Notes: generated by a model from the letters alone, not told the origin. Counted from the first letter of the stretch, positions 26,694-41,948 are shown. The stretch is DNA of 64,000 bases from Neobacillus sp. PS3-12 (GCF_030915385.1 NZ_CP133268.1:4190001-4254000); one strand, 5' to 3'. Numbers and translations are program-made.

Positions 26694-29465
26694 ATGGAGT
26701 ATAAAGATACGTTATTAATGCCGAAAACCGATTTTCCGATGCGTGGTAATCTTCCACAAAGAGAACCGGAAATTCAAACGAAATGGGAAGAAATGAATAT
26801 CTATCAAAAAGTACAGGAGCGGACAAAGGGACGTCCAATGTTTGTTTTACATGATGGACCTCCGTATGCGAATGGCGATATTCATATGGGTCATGCTTTA
26901 AATAAAATTTTAAAGGACTTTATCGTTCGCTTTAAATCAATGAGCGGCTTTCATGCTCCATATGTACCGGGCTGGGATACACATGGTCTTCCAATTGAGC
27001 AAGCCTTAACAAATAAAGGGGTAAAACGCAAAGAAATGACTGTTGCTGAATTCCGAAAGCTTTGTGAGGAATATGCACTGGTGCAAGTTGATAATCAACG
27101 TACACAATTTAAGCGTCTTGGTGTCCGAGGTGACTGGGAAAATCCATATATTACTCTTAAACCAGCTTATGAGGCTCAACAAATTAAGGTTTTTGGAGAG
27201 ATGGCGAAAAAAGGCTATATCTATAAAGGGAAAAAGCCTGTTTATTGGTCACCATCCAGTGAGTCAGCACTTGCTGAAGCAGAAATTGAATATCAAGATA
27301 AACGTTCTGCATCTATTTATGTTGGCTTTAAAGTAAAAGATGGCAAGGGTGTTCTTGATACTGATACTGAAATCGTAATTTGGACGACAACTCCATGGAC
27401 GATTCCGGCAAACCTTGGAATCTCCGTTCATCCGGATTTAACCTATGTCGTTGTGAAGGTAAATGATCAAAAGTATTTAGTGGCTGAAGCTCTATTAGAA
27501 TCTACAGCGAACGAAATTGGCTGGGAAAATCCAGAAGTCGTTCAAAAAGTAAAAGGATCAAGCCTTGATAGGATCATTGCATTACATCCATTATATGGAC
27601 GTGATTCACTTGTTATGCTTGGCGAGCATGTAACAACAGATGCCGGAACAGGCTGTGTTCATACTGCTCCAGGACATGGAGAAGACGACTTTTACGTTGG
27701 TCAAAAATATGGTTTGGAAGTTCTATGTCCTGTTGATGATAAAGGCTGCATGACAGAAGAAGCGCCTGGTTTTGAAGGCTTATTTTATGATAAGGCCAAT
27801 AAACCAATTACCGAGGCATTAGAAAAAGCGGGTGCGTTATTAAAGCTTTCGTTTTTTACTCACTCCTACCCACATGACTGGAGAACGAAAAAACCTGTTA
27901 TCTTTAGAGCAACTGCACAGTGGTTTGCTTCGATTAAAGACTTCCGTGAGCAACTTCTTGATGCTGTTAAAGAAACAAAATGGGTACCTGCATGGGGTGA
28001 AACCCGATTATTTAATATGGTTCGTGATCGGGGAGATTGGTGTATCTCCCGTCAGCGTGCATGGGGTGTGCCTATTCCAGTTTTTTATGCTGAAAATGGT
28101 GAAGCCATTATTAACGATGAAACCATTAATCATGTTTCATCATTGTTCCGTGAACACGGTTCAAATGTTTGGTTTGAACGTGAGGCAAAGGATCTTCTTC
28201 CTGAAGGCTTTACGCATCCTGGAAGTCCAAATGGAATCTTTACAAAAGAAACAGATATCATGGATGTTTGGTTTGATTCAGGTTCTTCGCATCAAGCTGT
28301 TTTGGAAGAAAGAGAAGATCTGCAGCGTCCAGCAGACCTTTATCTGGAAGGCTCAGACCAATACCGCGGCTGGTTTAACTCTTCCTTATCAACGGCTGTT
28401 GCTGTTACTGGGAATGCACCATATAAAGGTGTGCTAAGCCATGGCTTTGCTCTTGACGGTGAAGGCCGTAAGATGAGTAAATCACTGGGGAACACGGTAG
28501 TTCCTGCGAAAGTAATGAACCAGCTTGGTGCCGATATTCTGCGACTCTGGGTTGCATCAGTGGATTATCAGGCAGATGTGCGCGTTTCTGACGCTATTCT
28601 TAAACAGGTTGCAGAAGTCTATCGGAAGATTCGTAACACGTTCCGCTTTTTGCTGGGGAACTTAGCAGACTTTTCACCTGAAAAAGATGCAATTGAATAT
28701 GATCGCTTACGAGAAGTTGATCAGTTTATGCTTGTAAAATTAAATAAATTAATCAAAAATGTTCGGAATGCCTATGAAAATTATGAGTATGCAGTCATCT
28801 ATCATGAAGTAAATAATTTCTGTACCCTTGACCTGAGTGCCTTTTATTTAGACTTTGCCAAAGATGTTCTCTATATTGAGGCAAAAGATAACCATGAGCG
28901 CCGTTCCATTCAAACGGTTCTATATGAGTCACTATTGGCTCTAACTAAATTAACAGCACCAATTCTTGCTCATACGGCAGATGAGGTTTGGAAATTTATC
29001 CCTGCTGTTGAAGAAGACAGTGTTCAATTAACCGATATGCCAGAAGTTCAGGCACTAAAAAATGCGGAACAGCTTGAGGAGAAATGGAATGCATTTTTAC
29101 GACTTCGTGATGATGTCTTAAAGGCACTTGAAGAAGCTCGGAACGAAAAAGTTATTGGTAAATCGTTAAATGCAAAAGTAACGTTATATGTAAGTGAAAA
29201 AACAGGAAAACTTCTTGATAGGATTCAAGAAAGTGTAAGACAGCTGTTTATAGTTTCTGATTTTGAAGTGGCCGGAACTTATGAAGATGCACCGGAAAAT
29301 GCCTTGAAACTTGAAACTGCAGCAATTGTTATTTCAAAAGCAGAAGGCGAAACTTGTGAAAGATGCTGGACCATTACACCTGAAGTTGGTAAGGAGCCAG
29401 AACATCCAACACTTTGCCATCGCTGTGCCGAGGTCGTAAAACAGAACTATTCAAATCTTGCTTAA
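26694..29465 (+). CDS. ileS: Isoleucyl-tRNA synthetase
   Basis: IleRS charges tRNA-Ile and edits misactivated valine. The 923-residue class I enzyme has H64-MGH (HIGH box), the CP1 editing domain ([13 protein letters not shown]), K593-MSKS, the anticodon-binding domain, and a C-terminal zinc finger with two CxxC pairs (CERCWT, CHRC). The length and zinc finger fit the ordinary bacterial type rather than the mupirocin-resistant IleS2. AGGAGGAAG precedes ATG 26694, and expression is governed by the T-box upstream. Confidence 0.97.
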   Translation: MEYKDTLLMPKTDFPMRGNLPQREPEIQTKWEEMNIYQKVQERTKGRPMFVLHDGPPYANGDIHMGHALNKILKDFIVRFKSMSGFHAPYVPGWDTHGLPIEQALTNKGVKRKEMTVAEFRKLCEEYALVQVDNQRTQFKRLGVRGDWENPYITLKPAYEAQQIKVFGEMAKKGYIYKGKKPVYWSPSSESALAEAEIEYQDKRSASIYVGFKVKDGKGVLDTDTEIVIWTTTPWTIPANLGISVHPDLTYVVVKVNDQKYLVAEALLESTANEIGWENPEVVQKVKGSSLDRIIALHPLYGRDSLVMLGEHVTTDAGTGCVHTAPGHGEDDFYVGQKYGLEVLCPVDDKGCMTEEAPGFEGLFYDKANKPITEALEKAGALLKLSFFTHSYPHDWRTKKPVIFRATAQWFASIKDFREQLLDAVKETKWVPAWGETRLFNMVRDRGDWCISRQRAWGVPIPVFYAENGEAIINDETINHVSSLFREHGSNVWFEREAKDLLPEGFTHPGSPNGIFTKETDIMDVWFDSGSSHQAVLEEREDLQRPADLYLEGSDQYRGWFNSSLSTAVAVTGNAPYKGVLSHGFALDGEGRKMSKSLGNTVVPAKVMNQLGADILRLWVASVDYQADVRVSDAILKQVAEVYRKIRNTFRFLLGNLADFSPEKDAIEYDRLREVDQFMLVKLNKLIKNVRNAYENYEYAVIYHEVNNFCTLDLSAFYLDFAKDVLYIEAKDNHERRSIQTVLYESLLALTKLTAPILAHTADEVWKFIPAVEEDSVQLTDMPEVQALKNAEQLEEKWNAFLRLRDDVLKALEEARNEKVIGKSLNAKVTLYVSEKTGKLLDRIQESVRQLFIVSDFEVAGTYEDAPENALKLETAAIVISKAEGETCERCWTITPEVGKEPEHPTLCHRCAEVVKQNYSNLA

Positions 29466-29470
29466 TTCCA

Positions 29471-29512
29471 AAAAGCTTCCATGGGATTTATCCCAATGGG
29501 AGCTTTTTTTTG
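29471..29512 (+). terminator. Intrinsic terminator after ileS
   Basis: AAAAGCTTCC (29471-29480) pairs with GGGAGCTTTT (29498-29507), with the inner ATGGGA/TCCCAT stem and a long T run. Confidence 0.85.
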
Positions 29513-29624
29513 AAAAAAAATCCTTCCTGACTAATTGTTGCAGTCATTGTCAAATGTTTAAACGTGTCTGTTAAGGCTGAACGGAAATAATAAAATAACA
29601 ATACATCTTGCGGAGGTAGACAAC

Positions 29625-29912
29625 ATGGATGCACTGCACGAAATGCTGTACGATGAACTCCGTCAAACTGAACAAGAAGTTTTACAATCACTGCAAAATA
29701 AAGATGCGAATCATCGATTAAAATCAATTTTGGAAGAAGAACTCGAAGATATTCAGTCAGCCATTAGAAAAGTAAAAAATGGAAATTATGGATTGTGTGA
29801 ATTCTCTGGAGATTTAATTCCCGAGGAACTTTTAAAATCTGTCCCTACATTAAAGTCTGTTCATGATTTGGGGAATTTTAAGAGCTTTTATCGAAAACCG
29901 CTTTATTTTTAA
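29625..29912 (+). CDS. ylyA: YlyA, DksA/TraR-like protein with degenerate zinc finger
   Basis: The 95-residue product is mostly an alpha-helical hairpin (residues 5-55) followed by GNYGLCEFSGDLIPEELL, which aligns with the C4 zinc-finger region of DksA/TraR proteins. Only the first of the four cysteines is kept, so it should not bind zinc in the usual way. Position between ileS and lspA is that of YlyA in B. subtilis, reported to bind RNA polymerase and influence SigG-dependent genes. Confidence 0.78.
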   Translation: MDALHEMLYDELRQTEQEVLQSLQNKDANHRLKSILEEELEDIQSAIRKVKNGNYGLCEFSGDLIPEELLKSVPTLKSVHDLGNFKSFYRKPLYF

Positions 29913-29987
29913 TGTACCATTTTCGTTATGGCCTTGAGTATGCTAAAATGCTAAGGAAGTATCCGAGAAGATGTGGAGGTTTTCTTA

Positions 29988-30479
29988 GTGTTTTATTACC
30001 TAATTGCAATATTGATTATTCTATTGGATCAGTTTACAAAATGGCTTATTGTCAGCAAAATGACCTTTGGTGACAGTATTCCAATCATCAATAATGTTCT
30101 TTACATTACCTCGCACCGTAACAGAGGAGCCGCATGGGGGATATTGCAGGGGCAAATGTGGCTTTTTTATGCGATAACACTAGTTGTCATTATTGCAATC
30201 ATCTATTATATTCAAAAAGCAGCAAAAGGCAAGTGGCTCTTAGGAATCTCACTTGGTCTAATGCTGGGAGGAGCAATCGGTAATTTCCTCGACCGCGTTA
30301 TCAGAAAAGAAGTTGTTGATTTTATTCACACTTATATTCTTGGCTATAATTTTCCGGTATTTAATATTGCGGATTCATCTCTTTGTATCGGTGTAGTGCT
30401 ATTAATGATTGTGATGCTTCGGGACGAGAGAGAAACAAAGGAGAAATCTTATGGAGAAAATGGAACACATCATTCTTGA
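29988..30479 (+). CDS. lspA: Lipoprotein signal peptidase II
   Basis: LspA removes signal peptides from prolipoproteins after lipid attachment. The 163-residue product has four membrane helices and the conserved [24 protein letters not shown] and [11 protein letters not shown] motifs, which include the two catalytic aspartates. GTG 29988 follows GGAGG by eight bases; a GTG at 29973 would lie upstream of that site. It overlaps ylyB by 29 bases. Confidence 0.93.
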   Translation: MFYYLIAILIILLDQFTKWLIVSKMTFGDSIPIINNVLYITSHRNRGAAWGILQGQMWLFYAITLVVIIAIIYYIQKAAKGKWLLGISLGLMLGGAIGNFLDRVIRKEVVDFIHTYILGYNFPVFNIADSSLCIGVVLLMIVMLRDERETKEKSYGENGTHHS

Positions 30480-31357
30480 GGAACAAAAAGGAGACAGAAT
30501 TGATAAAGCTGTTTCCATGCTTGATTCAGAATGGTCAAGAACACAGGTTCAGCAATGGATTAAAGAGGGGCATGTTCTCGTTAATGGAAGCCCCGTTAAG
30601 AGTAATTATAAATGTTCAATCAATGATAAGATTGAAATCTTCATACCTAGACCTGGAAGTGCTGGATGTTCTTCCAGAGGAAATGGACTTGGATATTTAT
30701 TATGAGGACAAAGATGTCCTGGTTGTAAATAAACCGCGCGGGATGGTGGTTCATCCTGCACCAGGTCATTTAACAGGTACACTTGTAAATGGTTTAATGG
30801 CCCATTGCAAAGATTTATCAGGTATTAATGGTGTCTTAAGACCTGGAATTGTTCATCGAATTGATAAAGACACCTCTGGACTGTTAATGGTGGCAAAAAA
30901 TGATATGGCGCATGAAAGCCTTGTGAATCAGCTTGTTGAAAAAACGGTCACAAGAAAATATAAAGCGATTGTTCATGGTGTGATTCCACACGATTTTGGA
31001 ACAATCGATGCTCCGCTGGGAAGAGACCCAAAGGACCGCCAGAGTATGACGGTAGTAGATGATGGGAAGCATGCTGTCACCCATTTCCACGTCTTGGAAC
31101 GATTTAATGCTTTTACGTTAGTTGAATGTCAATTGGAAACAGGACGCACACACCAAATACGTGTTCATATGAAGTACATTGGCTACCCGCTTGCAGGAGA
31201 CCCAAAATATGGTCCGAAAAAAACGCTTGAAATTGACGGACAGGCATTGCATGCGGGAGTACTTGGGTTTACCCATCCAAGAAGCGGGGAGTATTTAGAA
31301 TTTGAAGCACCACTGCCTGAAGATTTTAAACAGCTTCTCGATCAACTTCGAAAATAA
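30451..31357 (+). pseudogene. ylyB: RluD-family rRNA pseudouridine synthase YlyB, frameshifted
   Basis: The first frame (30451 to about 30654) encodes an S4 RNA-binding domain, RIDKAVSMLDSEWSRTQVQQ. The second frame continues with EMDLDIYYEDKDVLVVNKPR, the catalytic HRIDKDTSGLLMVAK and GRTHQIRVH. Passing from one to the other requires skipping one base; removing one G of the pair at 30655-30656 gives PRPEVLDVLPEEMD, as expected for the family. As written, the frame ends at 30705 after 84 residues. ATG 30451 has AAAGGAG seven bases upstream. It may be a true mutation or a sequence error. Confidence 0.85.
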
Positions 31358-31360
31358 TGA

Positions 31361-31389
31361 TTGACACAATAAACAATGTAAAGTAAGAT
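31361..31389 (+). promoter_or_regulatory. SigA promoter of the pyr operon
   Basis: TTGACA (31361-31366) and TAAGAT (31384-31389) are 17 bases apart, starting four bases after the ylyB stop. It drives the PyrR-attenuated operon. Confidence 0.85.
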
Positions 31390-31406
31390 AACAATAGTTA
31401 AATAAG

Positions 31407-31523
31407 CCTTTAAAATCAGTCCCGTGAGGCTGAGAAGGAAACGGATTATAATAGAGCGAGCTATGCTTCTATTTTGCTTTAATCATGTACCTCTCACCGC
31501 TCGGAATGGTGAGGGGTTTTTTT
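31407..31523 (+). promoter_or_regulatory. PyrR attenuator 1 (pyrR leader)
   Basis: The PyrR-binding hairpin carries CAGTCCCGTGAGGCTG (31417-31432), clamped by CCTT/AAGG arms. The terminator is CCTCTCACC (31490-31498) with GGTGAGGGG (31508-31516) and seven T residues. PyrR bound to UMP stabilises the first hairpin, which prevents the antiterminator and stops transcription. Confidence 0.88.
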
Positions 31524-31543
31524 ATGAAAAGGAGCAGGTGTAG

Positions 31544-32089
<546 letters not shown>

Positions 32090-32093
32090 ATAA

Positions 32094-32199
32094 CCCTTTT
32101 AATTGCAGTCCTGTGAGGCTGTCAAAGGGGAATGTTCCCAAAGCTTTTTCTTGGCGGATTCTACCTCTTTGTACATCAGCACACAAAGGGGTTTTTTAT
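32094..32199 (+). promoter_or_regulatory. PyrR attenuator 2 (pyrR-pyrP)
   Basis: The PyrR loop GCAGTCCTGTGAGGCTG (from 32105) is clamped by CCCTTTT/AAAGGG. The terminator is CCTCTTTGT (32164-32172) against ACAAAGGGG (32183-32191), then T residues. Confidence 0.85.
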
Positions 32200-32291
32200 T
32201 GAAAAAAGGTTATTCTAAAAAGAACAAGCTTAAAAAAGCCCACAATGTAATCAAAATAGAGCTCGTGGGAACGTTATAGGAGGAGAACAAA

Positions 32292-33614
32292 ATGAGTACC
32301 AAACCAATTCTTGAGGTTAATGAAATACCAAAACCTGGACAATGGATAACATTGAGCTTACAGCACTTATTTGCCATGTTCGGTTCAACTATACTTGTAC
32401 CATATCTGGTAGGATTAAGCCCAGCACTGGCCTTAATTTCAAGCGGAATAGGAACGTTAGCATTTATTATCCTGACAAAATGGAAAGTTCCTGCCTATCT
32501 TGGCTCTTCCTTTGCATATATTGCACCAATTATTGCCTTAAAAGCACAAGGCGGTGCAGGAAAAGCAATGATTGCGACATTTGTTGTGGGTGTAGTTTAC
32601 TGGCTGGTTTCGCTTATTATTAAAAAAGCAGGATATGAGTGGTTAATGAGATTGCTTCCACCTGTCGTTGTTGGTCCAGTTATTATTGTAATCGGTTTGG
32701 CATTATCGGGTACAGCAGTAGGTATGGCAATGGATAACCCTGCTGGTAAATATAGTCTTCTCTACTTTTCAGCAGCACTTGTAACCTTGGTTGCAACAAT
32801 TATTTTCTCGGTTTGTTTCAAAGGAATGCTAAGTATCATTCCGATTCTTGCCGGAATTATTATCGGGTATATTTATTCAGTATTTATTGGAATCGTCAAT
32901 TTTAAACCTGTAATCGAAGCTCATTGGTTTGAAATGCCAAAATTTCTCTTCCCGTTTGTGAGCTATAAAGTGAATTTTTCATGGGATATCGTCCTGATGA
33001 TTGTCCCTGTTGCAGTGGTTACCTTATCAGAGCACATCGGTCACCAGCTTGTTCTTAGTAAAGTAGTTGGCCAAAACTATATAAAAGATCCGGGCCTTCA
33101 TCGTTCCATTTGCGGTGATGGAACAGCAAGTATTATCTCAGCTTTAATCGGCGGTCCGCCAAAAACTACTTATGGTGAAAATATTGGTGTCATTGCTATC
33201 ACTCGTGTATATAGCGTGTACGTCATTGCCGGTGCAGCAGTTGCCGCAATTATCTTTGGATTTATCGGTAAAATTACAGCATTGATTCATTCAATTCCAA
33301 CACCTGTAATGGGAGGGGTATCCATCCTGTTATTCGGAATTATCGCATCATCAGGATTAAGAATGCTTGTCGACAGTAAAATTGATTTTGGAAATAACCG
33401 AAACCTTGCGATTTCATCTGTCATCTTAGTCATTGGTATTGGTGGGGCCTTTATTAAAATATCTGATCAATTTCAAATTCAAGGGATGGCACTAGCAGCC
33501 ATTATCGGAATCATTTTAAATCTTGTCCTGCCTGGGAAACCGGATGTATCAGCAGATGATATGTTTGAAACTGAAACAGAAACTGAAAAAAAAACGATTA
33601 AAAAATTAGCATAG
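32292..33614 (+). CDS. pyrP: Uracil permease PyrP
   Basis: PyrP imports uracil as a member of the NCS2 family. The 440-residue product has about 12-14 membrane segments and the conserved QHLFAMFGSTILVP, TLSEHIGHQ and ICGDGTASIISALIGGPPKTTYGENIG stretches (shown in part). It is intact, which matters because the downstream biosynthetic genes are interrupted and uracil uptake could supply the pathway. Confidence 0.95.
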   Translation: MSTKPILEVNEIPKPGQWITLSLQHLFAMFGSTILVPYLVGLSPALALISSGIGTLAFIILTKWKVPAYLGSSFAYIAPIIALKAQGGAGKAMIATFVVGVVYWLVSLIIKKAGYEWLMRLLPPVVVGPVIIVIGLALSGTAVGMAMDNPAGKYSLLYFSAALVTLVATIIFSVCFKGMLSIIPILAGIIIGYIYSVFIGIVNFKPVIEAHWFEMPKFLFPFVSYKVNFSWDIVLMIVPVAVVTLSEHIGHQLVLSKVVGQNYIKDPGLHRSICGDGTASIISALIGGPPKTTYGENIGVIAITRVYSVYVIAGAAVAAIIFGFIGKITALIHSIPTPVMGGVSILLFGIIASSGLRMLVDSKIDFGNNRNLAISSVILVIGIGGAFIKISDQFQIQGMALAAIIGIILNLVLPGKPDVSADDMFETETETEKKTIKKLA

Positions 33615-33620
33615 AACGAA

Positions 33621-34729
<1,109 letters not shown>

Positions 34730-35973
34730 AGAAGGAAACATACAACAAGGGGATATTTTTGTTGAGGATGGTGTCATTAAGCAAATTGGTCCTAACTTAG
34801 AACAGGATGCAGAACGAAAGATTGATGGTCAGGGACTCTTAGTATCACCAGGATTTATTGATTTGCACATACACCTCCGTGAACCGGGCGGTGAAAAGAA
34901 AGAAACAATTGCTACTGGAACGATGGCTGCTGCTCATGGGGGCTTTACAACGGTGGCGGCAATGCCAAACACAAGACCTGTTCCAGATTCAAAAGAACAA
35001 ATGGAATCAATGCAAGCTCGAATTAAGGAAAATGCTAACGTTCGGGTTTTACCATACGGATCCATTACAATCAGGGAATTAGGCCAAGAGATAACAGATT
35101 TTGCAGGATTAAAAGCAGCTGGTGCTTTTGCCTTATCTGATGATGGTGTAGGAGTACAATCGGCTGGAATGATGCTTGAAGCGATGAAAAAGGCAGCAGA
35201 AAATGACCTTGCGATTGTTGCCCATTGTGAAGAAAATTCCCTGATAAACAAAGGTTCAGTCCATGAAGGTGCTTTTTCAAAGCAACAAGGTCTAAATGGA
35301 ATTCCATCTGTTTGTGAATCAGTTCAAATTGCAAGGGATGTTTTACTTGCGGAAGCAGCAGGCTGTCATTATCATGTCTGCCACATCAGTACAAAAGAAT
35401 CAGTTCGGGCTGTACGAGATGCGAAACGTGCTGGCATCCAGGTAACAGCGGAGGTTACACCGCACCATCTATTATTATGTGATGAAGATATTCCTGGGCT
35501 GGATGCAAATTACAAAATGAACCCGCCGCTACGGGGTGCCGAAGATCGTGCTGCATTAATCGAGGGCCTAATGGATGGAACAATTGACTTTATTGCAACC
35601 GACCATGCTCCGCACACAATGGAAGAAAAAAGTGAAGGAATGCAATTAGCACCATTTGGAATTGTCGGACTTGAAACTGCATTTCCACTGCTTTATACAA
35701 ACTTTGTGCTTGAAAATAAAATGACGCTTGAGCAATTAATTGCTTATTTAACAAAAAGCCGGCTGATGCATTTGGCTTACAGTTAGGAACGATTGAAATA
35801 AATGCACCTGCTGATCTTGTTCTTTTAGATTTAAATGAAGAAAAATCCATTGATCCAAAGGAATTTTTATCAAAAGGAAAAAACACACCGTTCAATGGCT
35901 GGAATTGTAAAGGCTGGCCTGTTATGACGATTGCAGAAGGAAAAATTGCTTGGGAAAAAGGACGTGTCACAGT

Positions 35974-37065
35974 ATGAAGAAACAATTAATTTTAGCGGAC
36001 GGAACAATATTTATCGGAGAAGGCTTTGGCAGTGATGCAGATACAGTTGGAGAAGTCGTTTTTAATACAGGAATGACAGGATACCAGGAAATTCTTTCTG
36101 ACCCATCATATTGCGGACAAATTGTTACTTTAACCTACCCTCTTATCGGAAATTATGGAATCAATCGAGATGATTTTGAATCGATTAATCCGGCAGTTCG
36201 TGGCTTTATTGTGAAGGAAGCTGCAGATTTTCCTTCAAACTGGCGTAATGAATTCACCATTGACGAATATTTCCGCATGAAAAAGATACCTGGGATTGCA
36301 GGAATTGATACACGAAAATTAACAAGAATTATCCGTCAATATGGAACATTGAAAGGGGCAATTTGCAGCATTGAAGAGGATGCCGAAAAGGTGTTGGAAG
36401 AACTGCGCAACAAAAGTCTGCCGACGGATCAAGTTCATCAGGTTTCAACGAAGAATCCATATCCTAGCCCTGGTCGCGGAAAAAGAGTTGTGCTTGTGGA
36501 TTTTGGCATGAAGCATGGGATTCTTAGAGAATTAAATCAACGTGATTGTGATGTCATTGTTGTCCCTTATAATACAACAGCCGAAGAAATTCTGATGCTT
36601 CGTCCCGACGGAATTATGTTATCGAACGGACCTGGTGATCCAAAAGATGTTCCAGAAGCAATTGAGATGCTAAAAGGTGTTTTAGGGAAGATACCACTTT
36701 TTGGAATTTGTTTAGGACATCAATTATTTGCGCTTGCAAGTGGTGCTGATACAACAAAAATGAAGTTCGGTCATCGCGGCTCAAACCATCCAGTTAAGGA
36801 TTTAGCGACTGGAAAAGTTGCAATCACATCACAGAACCATGGATATACAGTCGATCTTGACTCGATTGCAGGAACTCGATTAGAAGTTACACACATTGCT
36901 TTAAATGATGGAACGGTTGAAGGACTTAAACATCTTGATTATCCTGCCTTTACGGTTCAATACCATCCGGAAGCATCCCCGGGACCAGAAGATGCGAACT
37001 ACTTATTTGACAAGTTTATGGAAATGATCGAATCAGCAAAACAGGAGGTTGGACAGCATGCCTAA
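35974..37065 (+). CDS. carA: Carbamoyl-phosphate synthase small subunit (glutaminase)
   Basis: CarA (PyrAA) releases ammonia from glutamine for CarB. The 363-residue product has the N-terminal CPSase domain ([19 protein letters not shown]) and the class I glutaminase domain with C246 in FGICLGHQ and the [10 protein letters not shown] histidine motif. ATG 35974 overlaps the restored pyrC stop (ATGA), which supports both the start and the claim that pyrC once read to 35977. The gene is intact but its partner carB is interrupted. Confidence 0.95.
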   Translation: MKKQLILADGTIFIGEGFGSDADTVGEVVFNTGMTGYQEILSDPSYCGQIVTLTYPLIGNYGINRDDFESINPAVRGFIVKEAADFPSNWRNEFTIDEYFRMKKIPGIAGIDTRKLTRIIRQYGTLKGAICSIEEDAEKVLEELRNKSLPTDQVHQVSTKNPYPSPGRGKRVVLVDFGMKHGILRELNQRDCDVIVVPYNTTAEEILMLRPDGIMLSNGPGDPKDVPEAIEMLKGVLGKIPLFGICLGHQLFALASGADTTKMKFGHRGSNHPVKDLATGKVAITSQNHGYTVDLDSIAGTRLEVTHIALNDGTVEGLKHLDYPAFTVQYHPEASPGPEDANYLFDKFMEMIESAKQEVGQHA

Positions 37066-40000
37066 ACGTACAGATATTAAAACTATTCTCGTAATTGGTT
37101 CAGGACCGATTGTAATCGGGCAGGCCGCAGAATTTGACTATGCAGGAACACAGGCATGTATTGCTTTAAGAGAAGAAGGATACCGTGTTATTCTTATTAA
37201 CTCAAATCCAGCAACAATCATGACCGATACAGAAATTGCTGATACAGTCTATATTGAGCCATTAACACTTGAGTTTGTCAGCAGGATCATCCGCAAAGAG
37301 CGACCTGATGCCTTGCTGGGGACACTTGGCGGGCAGAGCGGATTAAATCTCACGGTAGAATTAGCAAAGTCTGGTGTTCTCGAAGAATGCAGCGTAGAGA
37401 TTCTTGGCACCAAGCTTACAGCTATTGAAAAAGCAGAAGACCGTGAGCTATTCCGCAACCTAATGAATGAATTAAATGAGCCAGTCCCAGATAGTGATAT
37501 TATTCATGACCTTGAAGCAGCGAAGAAATTTGTTGAACGAATTGGTTTTCCAGTCATTGTCCGTTAGGCTTATACCCTTGGAGGCACAGGCGGAGGAATT
37601 TGCAAAAACCATGAAGAACTTGAGGAAATTGTTACCAGCGGATTGAAGAATAGTCCTGTTCACCAATGTTTACTTGAGAAAAGTATTGCTGGATACAAAG
37701 AAATAGAATATGAAGTTATGCGTGATTCCAATGACAATGCGATTGTTGTTTGTAACATGGAAAACATTGATCCAGTGGGAGTTCATACAGGGGATTCAAT
37801 CGTTGTTGCCCCAAGTCAAACCTTGAGTGACCGAGAATATCAATTATTAAGAAATGTATCTTTGAAAATCATTCGTGCTCTTGGAATCGAAGGCGGCTGT
37901 AACGTTCAGCTAGCACTTGATCCATATAGTTTTAAATACTATATCATTGAGGTAAATCCAAGGGTAAGTCGTTCATCAGCGCTTGCTTCAAAAGCAACAG
38001 GGTACCCAATTGCGAAGCTTGCCGCGAAAATAGCAGTAGGACTAACGCTAGATGAAATGTTAAACCCTGTGACGGGGAAAACCTATGCAAGCTTTGAGCC
38101 AGCTCTTGATTATGTGGTGACAAAAATTCCACGCTGGCCATTTGACAAATTTGAATTAGGTAATCGTTCTCTCGGAACGCAAATGAAAGCAACGGGAGAA
38201 GTAATGGCGATCGGCCGCAACTTTGAAGAATCCCTGTTAAAAGCAATTCGTTCGCTTGAATCAGGTGTATTCCATTTTGAATTAAATGGGGCTTCAGATA
38301 TTGAAAATGAGCTGTTGGAGAAACGGATCAAGAAAGCAGGAGATGAACGATTATTCTACATTGCTGAAGCGCTAAAACGTGGTGTGACCATCGATACGAT
38401 TCATCAGTGGAGCCAAATCGATTTATTCTTCCTTCATAAAATGGAACGGATCATTAAGCTTGAAGCAGTGTTGGCTGAAAATCCTTTTAATAAAGACATC
38501 CTGCATGAAGCAAAGAAAAAAGGCTTCTCAGATAAAACGATTGCCAAGCTGTGGGGCGTAACCGAGCAGGCAATTTACGAATATCGTAAAGAAAATGGTA
38601 TCATCCCTGTTTATAAAATGGTTGACACATGTGCATCTGAATTTGAATCAGAAACACCATATTATTATGGAACCTACGAAGAAGAAAATGAATCAGTTGT
38701 TACTGACAGAAAAAGTGTGATTGTCCTTGGATCTGGGCCAATTCGCATTGGTCAAGGGATCGAATTCGACTATGCAACGGTACACTCAGTAAAAGCCATT
38801 AAAGAAGCAGGCTATGAAGCAATTATTATCAATAGTAATCCAGAAACAGTATCGACCGATTTTAGTATTTCAGATAAGCTTTATTTTGAACCGTTAACGA
38901 TTGAAGATGTCATGCATATCATCGATCTTGAACAGCCAATGGGAGTTGTTGTCCAATTTGGCGGACAGACTGCCATCAATCTTGCTTCCAGATTAGAGGC
39001 CAATGGTGTAAAAATTCTTGGAACAGGCCTTGAGGATTTAGACCGTGCCGAGGATCGTGATAAATTTGAACATGCCTTAAGGGAACTGGGCATTCCAATG
39101 CCGCTGGGAAGAACAGCCCTTTCCGTTGAAGAAGCACTTGTCATCGGGAAAGAAATTGGTTATCCGGTACTTGTTCGTCCTTCCTACGTACTTGGAGGCC
39201 GTGCGATGGAGATTGTTTATCGCGAGGAAGAACTCTTGCATTATATGGAAAATGCGGTAAAAGTAAATCCAGAGCATCCAGTCCTGATTGACCGTTATTT
39301 AACTGGTAAAGAAATTGAAGTAGATGCGATCTGCGATGGCAAAGATGTTTTAATTCCTGGAATCATGGAGCATATCGAGCGTGCCGGCGTTCACTCTGGT
39401 GACTCGATTGCGGTTTATCCGCCGCAAACACTTTCTGACCAAGTGAAACAGACGCTGGTTGATTATACACAAAGAATGGCAAAAGGCTTAAACATTATTG
39501 GACTTCTAAATATTCAATATGTACTCTCGGGCGGGCAGGTCTATGTGCTCGAAGTAAACCCTCGTTCAAGTCGTACAGTGCCATTTTTAAGTAAAATTAC
39601 AAACGTGCCAATGGCAAAACTTGCAACGAAAGTAATCTTAGGCTTCTCCTTGGAGGACCAAGGTTATCATTCCGGACTTTACCCTGAGAAAGAAGGAGTG
39701 TTTGTTAAGGTTCCTGTCTTCTCGTTTGCCAAGCTAAGAAGTGTGGATATCACTCTCGGACCAGAAATGAAGTCAACTGGAGAAGTAATGGGTAAGGACT
39801 TTACGCTTGAGAAAGCTCTATATAAAGGGTTAGTTGCCTCAGGAATAAGCATCCAAAAATTTGGAACAGTGTTATTTACGGTTGCTGACAAGGATAAGCA
39901 AGAAGCATTAGGCTTAGCAAAACGATTTGTTGCCAATGGCTATCGACTTATGGCCACAAATGGAACGGCGGCCTTCTTAAAAGCCAACGGTCTGCCAGTT

Positions 40001-40260
40001 GAGGTAGTTGGAAAAATTGGTGCAGAAGGGACAACATTAATTGATGTCATCCATCAAGGCAAAGTCCAATTTATCATCAACACATTGACAAAAGGAAAGC
40101 AGCCAGAAAGAGATGGATTTGGAATCCGTCGTGAAGCAGTCGAGAATGGCATTCCATGTTTAACCTCTTTAGATACAGCAGATGCAATCTTAAGAGTAGT
40201 TGAGTCAATGAATTTTTCAGCAGAAGCCATGACTCCTGCAGAGAAGGTGGCTGTATTAGC

Positions 40261-40264
<4 letters not shown>
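37058..40264 (+). pseudogene. carB: Carbamoyl-phosphate synthase large subunit, in-frame stop
   Basis: CarB (PyrAB) makes carbamoyl phosphate. The frame from ATG 37058 (AGGAGG nine bases upstream) runs to a TAG at 37565-37567, codon 170, where [15 protein letters not shown] is expected; a proline codon has become a stop through at least two base changes. After it the same frame continues unbroken through both ATP-grasp halves, the oligomerisation domain and the allosteric domain, to 40264. The full frame would be 1068 residues, the normal length. Reading frame and codon use downstream are well kept, so the change is recent or an error. Confidence 0.92.

Positions 40265-41947
<1,683 letters not shown>

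Positions 41948-41948
<1 letters not shown>

Noticed and set aside
27874-28437. Long (187-residue) open frame inside ileS in another frame
   Set aside because: It overlaps the conserved IleRS core entirely, and its Leu/Phe/Gln-rich translation looks like a frame shadow.
26694-29465. Possible mupirocin-resistant IleS2
   Set aside because: The C-terminal zinc finger, T-box control and syntenic place fit the ordinary bacterial IleS.
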